Part shown: in pieces, positions 1 through 10,500 of the stretch
Position numbering within the stretch: position 1 is the stretch's first letter
Layout: each line of letters begins with the position of its first letter
Assembly (NCBI GenBank): GCA_036924085.1
Contig: JAVGWX010000011.1
Span: forward strand, 39,728,970-39,792,969
Length of the DNA stretch: 64,000 nt
DNA from: Ariolimax columbianus
Lineage: Eukaryota; Mollusca; Gastropoda; Stylommatophora; Arionidae
Direction: 5' to 3'
Program-made: the position numbers and the translations under genes
The notes under the pieces: model-generated
Told to the model about the DNA's origin: nothing
The model's database searches: none
The model's input: the letters and a program-made list of their open reading frames with translations, nothing else

Positions 1-310
1 ATATGTTTGTATGGGGTTATTGACAACTTGTTTGTATGGGGTTATTGACAATTTGTTTGTATGGGGTTATTGAGAATCTGTTTCAATGGGGTTATTGACA
101 ATCTGTTTCTATGTGGTTATTGACAATTTGTTCATATGTGGTTATTGACAACCTGTTTGTGTGGGGTTATTGACAATCTGTTTGTATGGGGTTATTGATA
201 ACCTGTTTGTATGGGGTTATTGACAATGTGTTTGTGTGGGGTTATTGACATTCTGTTTGTGTGTGGTTTTTGACAATTTGTTCATATGTGGTTATTGACA
301 ATCTGTTTGT
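1..310. repeat. 25-bp minisatellite, block 1
   Basis: About 12 copies of a 25-bp unit (ATGGGGTTATTGACAATCTG plus TTTGT) start before the window edge. Variation between units is a few bases (GGGG/GTGG, AATC/AACC). The same unit reappears at 7235-7640. Confidence 0.95.
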
Positions 311-314
311 CATA

Positions 315-580
315 TTATGGTGACCCAAAGCAAACTGTGAGCATCACGGTTAGCAACCCAGAGCTTCCAAGACCCTTCTCCGCCTCCATGTGGTGATCCT
401 GGATAACAGGCTGCAACATGGCAGACCAGCCAAGAAGAAGGGATCAAAGAGGAAAGGGTAACCAAGTACCCAAAATGCCTTACTGAAGTTGGATGTATCG
501 AACCAAAAGGTGCAAAAATCGCAGTCAAGCTATAAACTACAACAACACTTCTCGATCTCTGGACTACATCCTTCTACTTG
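315..580 (+). repeat. SINE family 2 copy, 5' truncated
   Basis: This diverged family-2 copy carries the shared modules (GATCCTGGATAACAGGCTGC, then GAAGTTGGATGTATCGAACC). It runs directly into the 47-bp array, whose unit equals this SINE's own 3' end. Confidence 0.8.
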
Positions 581-1833
581 CAAAGCACTTCCCAGGACTT
601 GGAAGAGGGAGTTTGAGAATAAACTTGCAAAGCACTTCCCAGGACTTGAAAGCGGGAGTTTGAGAATAAACTTGTAAAGCACTTCCCAGGACTTGAAAGA
701 GGGAGTTTGAGAATAAACTTGCAAAGCACTTCCCAGGACTTGAAAGCGGGAGTTTGAGAATAAACTTGTAAAGCACTTCCCAGGACTTGAAAGAGGGAGT
801 TTGAGAATAAACTTGTAAAGCACTTCCCAGGACTTGGAAGAGGGAGTTTGAGAATAAACTTGTAAAGCACTTCCCAGGACTTGAAAGAGGGAGTTTGAGA
901 ATAAACTTGTAAAGCACTTCCCAGGACTTGGAAGCGGGAGTTTGAGAATAAACTTGTAAAGCACTTCCCAGGACTTGGAAGAGGGAGTTTGAGAATAAAC
1001 TTGTAAAGCACTTCCCAGGACTTGGAAGATGGAGTTTGAGAATAAACTTGTAAAGCACTTCCCAGGACTTGGAAGAGGGAGTTTGAGAATAAACTTGTAA
1101 AGCACTTCCCAGGACTTGAAAGAGGGAGTTTGAGAATAAACTTGTAAAGCACTTCCCAGGACTTGGAAGAGGGAGTTTGAGAATAAACTTGTAAAGCACT
1201 TCCCAGGACTTGGAAGAGGGAGTTTGAGAATAAACTTGTAAAGCCCTTCCCAGGACTTGGAAGAGAGAGTTTGAGAATAAACTTGTAAAGCACTTCCCAG
1301 GACTTGGAAGAGGGAGTTTGAGAATAAACTTGTAAAGCACTTCCCATGACTTTGAAGAATGAGTTTGAGAATAAACTTGTAAAGCACTTCCCATGACTTG
1401 GAAGAGGGAGTTTGAGAATAAACTTGTAAAGCACTTCCCAGGACTTGGAAGATGGAGTTTGAGAATAAACTTGTAAAGCACTTCCCAGGACTTGGAAGAG
1501 AGAGTTTGAGAATAAACTTGTAAAGCACTTCCCAGGACTTGGAAGAGGGAGTTTGAGAATAAACTTGTAAAGCACTTCCCAGGACTTGGAAGAGAGAGTT
1601 TGAGAATAAACTTGTAAAGCACTTCCCAGGACTTGGAAGAGGGAGTTTGAGAATAAACTTGTAAAGCACTTCCCAGGACTTTGAAGAATGAGTTTGAGAA
1701 TAAACTTGTAAAGCACTTCCCATGACTTGGAAGAGGGAGTTTGAGAATAAACGTGTAAAGCACTTCCCAGGACTTGGAAGAGGGAGTTTGAGAATAAACG
1801 TGTAAAGCACTTCCCAGGACTTGGAAGAGGGAA
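580..1833. repeat. 47-bp minisatellite derived from a SINE 3' end
   Basis: About 27 copies of a 47-bp unit (AAAGCACTTCCCAGGACTTG, AAGAGGGAGTTTGAGAATAA). Because 47 is not a multiple of three and the unit lacks stops on the minus strand, all three minus frames stay open for about 400 codons. These are not genes. The unit matches the SINE family-2 tail. Confidence 0.95.
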
Positions 1834-2345
1834 TGTTGCTACAACTATTTCATGCAATTAACTAATCACTAACCAGTTTGTCAATTGTGTTCAAAAGTAA
1901 GTGCTGCGAGAAATATTCACTCATTACAAAATAATATCGGCCTCTTAACATCATCTGTCAAAAGACGACATCTGTTGCCTGAAAACTTGTTGCTGGCAGT
2001 ACTGAACAGGTGATCAGTTTGGGCACGTTTGGAGGGAGGCATGGATTTCTTAAACATGGTAAGCCACAATAAAGTATAGCAAAACAACAAGGCATAATTT
2101 AAAGCAAAACAAGTCACATTGCAGGGACTAATACATATGTTGATATTAACACATTTGGTTTCAAACCTCAGGCTGTTTAGTCAGCTGTGAGCCGTATGTC
2201 AAATTAGTACAGAATTGAAACTCAAAGTTATCCAACTTTTTGGGACCAGAATTATCACGCAAATATTTGCCCTATTTGTATTTGATTGCAAGGTACTTTT
2301 AGGCCTAATAGTTTACTGAACGCACTTTCCGGTATCAAATTGAAT
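1834..2345. other. Intergenic/intronic sequence without recognised features
   Basis: AT-rich sequence. No coding similarity, repeat or splice-framed exon was recognised. Confidence 0.5.
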
Positions 2346-2580
2346 ATTTGGTGGGGCCGAAGATGCAGCAGTGAATGAGCAGTACCTGACCAAGACCATA
2401 TTCAAGTCGCAGCCCTGGAAACATACTGCAACCATGCAGCCTGGCTAGGAGATTAGAGCTAGAAGAGGGAAGGCAAACCCAGTCCCAAAAATTGCGTGCT
2501 GAAATCAGATGTGCCGGGTCAAAAAGGCGGAGATATCACAGTGTCGCTGCAAACTACGACACAGCGTTGCAACGTTATTT
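2345..2580 (+). repeat. Diverged SINE related to families 1 and 2
   Basis: Carries the shared modules CCCTGGAAACATACTGCAAC, GCAGCCTGGCTAGGAG and GCTGAAATCAGATGTGCCGG, linking it to both families. The head is diverged. Confidence 0.6.
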
Positions 2581-3560
2581 TCAGTAGGTAATTCTCTTTT
2601 CACCTCCTATGTTTTCAATACCTTCACATTTGTTTTCTTCTCTTTCCAAGAAAATGCGACCCAATCTTCTATGTATCCACATTTCCAAGACTTCAATACT
2701 CTTTTTCAACTCCTTATTCAGTGTCCATGTTTCTGTGCCATAAAGTAGTGGTGAGTTTACATTATTCATAATTCACTTAATTCACGTATCTGGGCAGCAT
2801 GCTGTCGAAATCTGTCAGTCTCGATGATGAGGTGGCAAGTAGAATAGCAAGACCCAGCATAACCTTTGGTAGAATGCGCTTGATGGTGTGGGAACGTCGT
2901 GGTATCTGCGACAAGACCAAAATCATTATGCTGCAGATGTTTTTGTGCCCGCATTGGCCTGTTCAGCCACATGCACATCCACACCGAACAAGGAAATCTG
3001 TGACAAGGATGTTATCGGCGGTCCTCATTGACAACGATGAACAGCTGTTATGAGTATGCATAACACCTGACAATTCTCATTTTCAAATTCTGATTTATAT
3101 TTTTGGATGTCAGTATGTGTCGCATGTTGTCGAATACCATCTTGGCCATACCTATTCTCTTTCTGATTTCTTGTTCACAGTTGCCATCTTCCGTTATTAT
3201 GACGTAAATAGGAGAAACTCTGTACCATTTCCAGTAGATCTTTAATTTTTATCTGCATATTTGGTTTCCTGTCACTTTTTCCAAGTATCATACTCTTTAT
3301 TCACTTTATGTTTATGTCTAATCCAAACTCTTGACTTTTTGTGTATATTGTTGTCACAAGCTCCTGTAATTCTTGCTTACTTTTTCCTATCAAAACTGTA
3401 TCATCAGCATATCTAAGGTTATTCATTACCACTCCAATGACAAGTTCCAGCATTCCTGCTATCTGTTTGAATATTTGTTCTGTGTAGATGTTAAAGAGAC
3501 AAAGAGATAACACACATCTCTGTCTCACTCCTATTTTTACTTCTATACTTGGAGAGCATA
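2510..3560 (-). mobile_element. RTE-like LINE fragment with YADDT reverse-transcriptase motif
   Basis: On the minus strand it encodes reverse transcriptase with NLRYADDTVLIGKSKQELQE near 3400. It continues through IRKRIGMAKMVFDNMRHILT near 3150 to LLYGTETWTLNKELKKSIEV near 2700. It is interrupted at about 2765-3055 by another LINE on the opposite strand. Both ends are truncated and the frame is broken, so it cannot move. Confidence 0.85.
2765..3055 (+). mobile_element. Nested LINE 3' fragment
   Basis: The plus strand encodes KSVSLDDEVASRIARPSITF and RMRLMVWERRGICDKTKI, then CARIGLFSHMHIHTEQGN in another frame. These are typical of the C-terminal part of a LINE polyprotein with a terminal zinc-finger-like end. 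It splits the surrounding minus-strand LINE. Confidence 0.75.
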
Positions 3561-3629
3561 ACTTTCCTTAATCAAATATAAGCCACCTCTATTCAGTACA
3601 ACCTTATTTCTTTGAACCTACATACTTTC

Positions 3630-3965
3630 CCGTGCCCTGTAAACAACATCATATAATATGTTTTCAATGTTCAGCTACTTGGATTGCTTTGTCACTCCCC
3701 CTCAATATGTCATCCCCACTACATTTCAAGAAGGTTTGGGCAGATGATCAGGTGCTTTGGGTCTTGTGTTGTGCCATAGTCGTATGTCTCATCATCCCCT
3801 TATCCGCTTCTTGTCAGCTACTTCCTCCATCCTGATACACTTATTCAGAGTTTATTTAGTGTCTTCCATGTCGTGTAAGGCATGTGGCGTCCAGGTGCAG
3901 GCTCCGTTCGATCTAGGGGACCTGCGCCAGTTCATTCCATTTTTCGAGGTGACGTTTCCCTGATT
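3630..3965 (+). repeat. Dispersed repeat, copy 1 (inverted partner at 12345-12660)
   Basis: Aligns in inverted orientation with 12345-12660 (shared GGACCTGCGCCAGTTC-type segment, TGGATTGC-TTGT, TTCTTCCTGCAT-like). Non-coding, class unknown. Confidence 0.6.
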
Positions 3966-4407
3966 TAATCTGTAGAGGCTGTGTTGACTGCAAGAAACTT
4001 CATCTAGATTTCAGTCCTGTGCATTGTACCTGATGTCCAAACACAGGGTGTTTTGGTTCGTTTACCAGTTTCTCTCTTTCAATTTCTAATGCCACACTTC
4101 TTTGTGTCTCAAGTGGTGTCACACCGTTATGGGGTATATTTTTTTTCAATTGGAGTAGGTTTTAGGTACCTTGTAAAATTATTCAGCCAGTCTCATTTAT
4201 TGCTGCATCAATAAGTTTGACATGTGCAGAGTTTTTTTCTAAACAGGCGCACTGTATTCAGCTACAGGACGAGTGCTGATGTTCGGAGGACATCTGGCTG
4301 TGATTCCTATGTTGTGCTAGTAAATTTGTGGATGATATTATTTCTCGTATGTATCACATATTCATTCAACTTCAAAGTAAATGCTATCAGCAGCTGTAAA
4401 GCATTAC

Positions 4408-4576
4408 CTGTGTGTGGGGGATGCCTCTCTGGAAGGATAAGATGCTGGAAGGACACAGCATGCAGGATACTGGACCCAATCCATCTGTCGGACACGGCTT
4501 TGATGTAGTACTGGCTGGGCAAAGGCTCAAAGATGGGAATAGTAAACACCAGGTTTTGTGTCTCCGCATTCAGAAC
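4408..4576 (-). CDS. ASCC3: ASCC3 exon 22 (last in window)
   Basis: This 169-bp exon encodes [20 protein letters not shown], then [14 protein letters not shown] and [14 protein letters not shown]. It is near-identical to the family [20 protein letters not shown]. It leaves in phase 1 at donor GTAATG. No later exon (ELLDLQPLP region) was found at 1-4400, so the gene continues to the left. Confidence 0.96.
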
Positions 4577-7500
4577 CTACAAGAAAGAGAAAAATGTATT
4601 TACCTTTTTGTCTCTTAAGAATGATAAGATAAGGATAGTTTCATAAGAGACGCTGCTGTTGGGGATGAAATGTCTGTTTGTCGCTTAGGTAATGGGAAAT
4701 ACGATTTCAAAGGAGACACTGCTGTCAGGGATGGTTGGTTGGTTATTGATCCAACGGCCTGTGGGCACCTGCCCTTTGGTCCAATGCCATATAGTGGTAT
4801 CTGCAAGTGTTTGTAAGCTGTTGTTTAGTTCCGTACAAAGTGTTCCATTTGTCTGGCTTCAGAGGAAGAAGCTCTTTCCTAACACCGGCAAGGGCTGGAC
4901 ATTCAAAAAGATGATGTTCAACAGTTTCATAGGAATGTGTGTACAGCCAGCACTCTGTAGTATGTTCTGGTTGGATTCTTATGAAGTGGCTGTTAAGCTG
5001 TATGTGTTGAGTGCGAAGTTGGAAAATTGGGCTTTGGTCTCTCCTTTTCAGGAGGTTGATGTTGTCTTTGGGATTTGGGATCACCATATGTTTGTAGATT
5101 TCTCTCCCAGTGTCTCCCATTGCCTATCTATCCAGCAAGGCCTCTTTGTTTGCAGTTTTCAGTAGTTGTTTGACTGTCTGTAGGGTTGTTGTTGTGTATT
5201 GCTGTTCTTGACTTGCTCCCTTCTTAGCCAGTCTGTCTGCATTGTCATTGCCAAGTGTATCTGAGTGACCAGGGATCCATTGTATAACTATTCTGACTTC
5301 ATGGGATGTCAGATGTTGGTTGGCATGTAGGGATATTTGGATAAGTTCAGGCCTACAATGACCCTCGTTTTCCAGAGCTTGAAGGGTAGATAAGGAGTCT
5401 GTAAAGATTACGATACTTTGGGCTTTTGATGGGAAAGCATCAAATACAGTCCTTAAGTGGTACAGAGCTTCTTCCAATGCTGTTATTTCTGCCTCATAAT
5501 TTGAACATATCTCCCCACAGGCATCAAACAGTACATCAGATGTTATGTCTGGATACTCTGAGTAGACTCCATATCCTGCTTTAATGGTAGACTTAAAAGT
5601 AGATCCATCAGTATAGACATGTATCCATTCTTCTGGGTAGGTGTCAACCGTTCTCTGTGATGCTTTCATAAGACACTTTATCAAAACTTCATGTTAGTTT
5701 TGTTTGAATTTCTGGCATTTTTAAACATGTATGTGGTGGTAAATTTCTTGTTGCTCTCTGTGTTTCTTGTCTTTTGTCTGAGACGTGATATCTGTCTTTA
5801 ATCTCACTGATTTGGTGTAGGATTAATTTGTATTTTATTCTCTGCTTTTGTTGCCATTTTTCTACAAGCCTTCTATTGGGGTGATCTTTGCTCATTCTTG
5901 TACTCGTCTCATAAACTTCCATAGCGGCCACATCTCTTTGCATCTCAAGGGGTTCTACATTTACAGGAATTTCACATGCCACAGTGGGTGTTGACCTCAT
6001 TGCTCCAACTAATAAGGCGCAGGGCATTGTTCTGCACTCTGTCCATGGACTCTACATTAGTCTGTGAGCATGTTGTTAGGAGTGCCATGCTGTATTCTAA
6101 AGCAGAGTGTACATATCCAAGATACAAGCCTCTCAGTGTCCTTGTCTGATCCTCATGTTGTATCAGTGAGCCTCTTCAATAACTGTAGCCGCCTCAATGC
6201 TTTTTTTTTAACATTTTGGACATGTTTCTTGAGGATGAGCTGTCGGTCGAGAGTTACTCCAAGATATGTAGGCTTTTCCTCTATAGGCAATTTCTGTTTG
6301 CCGAATCTCAGACTGATATTTTTCTTGCCTACTTTGTGGCTGTCATTGATAAAATGTATCTTTGTCTCTTAGGTAAGGTAAAGATGATTCTATAGGAGAC
6401 GCTGCTGTCAGAGTGTGAACTGCCTATTTGTCTCTTAGTTAAAGGTAAATGTATTTTCCATAAAAGACACTGCTGTCAGGGATGAAATGTCTCTTAGGTA
6501 AGGTAAAGATAGCTCCATGAGATATGCTGCTGCTGGGGATGAAATGTCTCTTTGTCTCTTAGGTAAGGTAACAATAATTCCATAGGAGACACTGCTGTCA
6601 GGAATAAATTATCTCTTTGTTTCTTAGGTAAGGTAAAAATAATTCCATAGGAGACACTGCTGTCAGGAATAAATTACCACATTATGCTTATTTTGTGGGG
6701 TAGTCAGTTACCTTCTTTGCTACCTTTCCTACCCTTATAATAAGCCAGGAACCAATTTGCAGATGGGTTGATTTGAGCATGCCGGTAATAGCAGTTTAAC
6801 CATGCACCTTAACTGTCGTTATTGCTTATGTCACTCGTACTTGACTTAGGTACTCTTGACGACTTTATTTTGTGGCAGGTCACAGTAGCTCTCCTCAGGT
6901 CAGAAGAATTGACAACTAAACTTGGGACCGGATGTTGTGTAGACCTATGACTGCTTCATCCAATCAACATGGCATATGACAATACATATTATTGTTGATA
7001 TAATGACAAAATTCAAGCAATAAACCGACCTGTTTTTTGTGAAGCATAAAGTACTCTGAGTGGTAGATGTGGTTGTTATCAGGGTCTTCAACCCATATCC
7101 AGAATGGCTCCGCTGTACTTCCATGGATCTCAATTAGAAAGGCATTATTAGTTTATATAAAACAGTATTCACAAAATTTGTATTAATCTATATTATAAAA
7201 ACCAAAATACGTGAATTTGTTTGTGCCGACTTGCTTAAAAACTGGGTTATTGACAATCTGTTTGTATGGGGTTATTGACAATCTGTTTGTATGGGGTTAT
7301 TGACAACCTGTTTGTATGGGGTTATTGACAACCTGTTTGTATGTGGTTATTGTCAACCTGTTTGTATGGAGTTATTGACAACCTGTTTGTATGGGGTTAT
7401 TGACAATCTGCTTCTATGTGGTTATTGACAATCTTTTTGTATGAGGTTATTGACAATCTGTTTGTATGGGGTTATTGACAATCTGTTTGTATGGGGTTAT

Positions 7501-10500
7501 TGACAACCTGTTTGTATGGGGTTATTGACAATCTGTTTATATGTGGTTATTGACAACCTGTTTGTATGGAGTTATTGACAATTTGTTCATTTGTGGTTAT
7601 TGACAGTCTGTTTTTATGGGGTTATTGACAATCTGTAGGTTCTAGGGGTGTGACATTTTTACAGATCATTCTTATGAGAATTCCCAACTCTTAGAAACTT
7701 TCCATTCCCAAGTTATTTAACAATTTAAACCCTCCCATGGTGAATTATGGTAACGGGAAATTCTGCATCTCATTTCTTCTGGTAAGTAAACACACTATGT
7801 TTCTGTACATTCCTGAGTCTGTGACTTTGAAATAATAAAGGCTCTGCAAAATTTGACCAAGTGGAGTAAGTGATCCTGCTCTGCTTGAGAAAGAGACATA
7901 ACAAATTGAATGGTCCCTTACACCAGCTAATATTGGCTCCATTACTCATGTGTATGTGCGGCCATGGGGAGGAAGACTAACGTTGGTGAGGCAAGACATT
8001 CTGACCAGACATGTTAGGGTCAGGAAAAATATACTGGTCAAGACCCTCACCTCGACTTTCCCATAGTCCTCCCTGGAAACAGGCTGATTTCATGGCAGCC
8101 TGGCTAACGAGGTGAGGGATCAACGTGATCCTCGCAGTAGTGAGCGACATGTAGATGGGACGAAGCATAGCACAAACACCTGAAGGACCCTGGTCCACTG
8201 TCATTAGCATGCTCGGGATGTGATAAAGCTACAACGACCCACCACTTAACATCCTTTTCAGGGCACACAAAAAGAGTAATCCTACTCATTATGGGCACTC
8301 AACAACAACAACATGTGTGGGCAAGCAGCAGGCAGCTGAATATTTCCTGCAACATCATTTTTCTTAGTCAATTATGTACTGAGCATTGGCCCACAGAAAA
8401 AAAATCTACATACAAAGCTGTTTGCAAGCCATGAAGAACTCTCCACTATAGAAACCTTTACCCAGAGAACTGAACTGATTTTAAACCCACAAGTGTCAGT
8501 TAGTGCTGGCTAGTCCTGGGACGATGGGAGTATCATCGGATGTCTCGAGTAACTAGCATCTGCGGGCAATGACTCCACTGCTTTGTGGAAACCTTGAGAG
8601 AGGGTAAGGCTTTTTTTTTTTTTTTGCTTAGATGTTTGCCTCACTAGTTTCTACTGGCGGAGGCGCGCCATTTTCCACCCGACCGTAGTCAATTGGACGA
8701 TATCAGGACGCATAAACCAGTGCTTGGATGCATGTGTGCGTCTGTATGTACCTATGCTAGGTTTGTGCGCCCTCAGAAGCTAGCCCAACCAAAGTGCAAT
8801 CGAAGGGCTTTACCACGAGGGCGCGTGTGAAAGTTGTGCAAGGGTGTGACTGTAGGACAGAGTCAAATGAAACAGAGTGAGGTGAGAGGAGAGAGAAGGG
8901 GAAGAGTGGCCCCCAGGATGAGCCCTTGAGGGTAGGGCTAAGGGAGTAAACCCATACAGAAAATCCGGAGTAGTAGCACCTAAGGCGGATGGTTTCAAAA
9001 TTGCAAACTCATTACGGCAGCTCCTGCAGCTGAGCTGGTGCCAAAATGTCATGCTTTCCATTCCTTTGGATTACACCAGTGAGGCGAGAAGGCATTCCAG
9101 GGTCTCCATACTCAGCGCCCAGGAGATGCTACTCACAGGGCGCTGCGTGCATGGTCTACAGAGACTGTGACGCCTATGAATGAATGAATAGGGTCCAAGT
9201 TTGACACTGATAACCTAACATGGGGATGATCATAAGAAATTAAATATGCCAATTTTTCATAGCCATATAGTAGGACAGTTTAAATGCTGATTTTTATAAT
9301 AGTAGTACTATAGAAATGTGTGGTCAAGATTAGAAAGGTCATGTACATATTTGTCCTAGTTATTTAGTAGGTAGGTAGGTAGGTAGGTAGGTAGGTAGGT
9401 AGGTAGGAAGATAATGACAACTGACATGACAACTGACAAGACAAAACTGAAACCTAAAACAAGATTGATGGCGAAAAGATTGAAAATGGTGCACATTTTG
9501 AATATCTGGGATCAATACTAAACAATAATGGAGACTGTACAGAGGAAGTAAGAAGACGACTGACTATGGCAATGCAGAAGGAATATGTAGAACCTATGGC
9601 ATAATACAAACAAGGAAATAAAACTAAAGATCCTAAGAACATTTATTTTTCCTGTGGCAACCTAAGGATGTAAAACATGGACGATTACAAAAGCAATAAG
9701 AACGAAGATCGGTGCTTTTGAAATACAGTGCTACAGAAGAGTCCTGAAAATCCAGTGGAAAAAGAATGAAACAAACAAATCCATCCGGCAAAGCTTGAAT
9801 GTAGAAGAGAATTGGCTCATAAATAATGTAATGACCTGAAAACTTAGGTTTTTTTGGACACGTCAAACGACACAACGGACTGCAGAGAGTGGTTATGGAA
9901 GGCCTGGTCACTGGAAAGATAGGCAGGGGTCGACCTAAAACATCGTACAGCCCCAATTTGGCATCTTGTGACTTCTTCCTCTTCCCAAAGCTCAAGGAAC
10001 ACATCAAGGGACACCGTTACACTTCTGGCGAGGCGGTGCAAGCAGCAGTGCATATTTGGTTTCAGGAGACACTTATCCAACTTATCCGACATTGGTGTTC
10101 GTATGTGAACCGAGATGGTGACTGTATTGGTAAATAATGACACATCACCTAAATGACATTCCAAGCTGTAGTTCATGTGTAAAATTGAAAAAAAAAAAAA
10201 ATATTTCTGCAAAGGCAAAACTTTTCAAATCGCCATCGTACCTATGAACTACTTTTAAGGCATCAGGAGTTTGAGAATAAACGGCAAAGAAGCATAAACT
10301 TCTTATAAAAGCATATCTATTACCTGCATGTAAGGGGAGGAAGACTAACATCTGATCGGGCAAAATATACTGATCAGACATGTAATCAGGGTCAAGCAAA
10401 ACATACTGGCCAAGACCCTCACCTCGGCTTCATAGTAGCCCTCCCTGGAATCGGGCTGTTTTCATGGCAGCCGCGTAGTGATCCCCGTAGTAGTGAGTGA

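Noticed and set aside
530..1857. Three overlapping minus-strand ORFs of about 400 codons
   Set aside because: They are the three frames of the 47-bp tandem repeat. No start context, no conservation, and all frames are equally open.
2790..3053. Zinc-finger gene (CARIGLFSH...H pattern)
   Set aside because: This Cys/His end is typical of some LINE polyproteins and lies in a truncated LINE fragment.
1..4400. Next ASCC3 exon (ELLDLQPLP region)
   Set aside because: I read the minus strand for the expected sequence and saw no match with splice sites. It must lie further left.
5124..5684. Host RNase H gene
   Set aside because: The domain is flanked by the RT end and the Cys/His end of a LINE, and upstream frames are broken.
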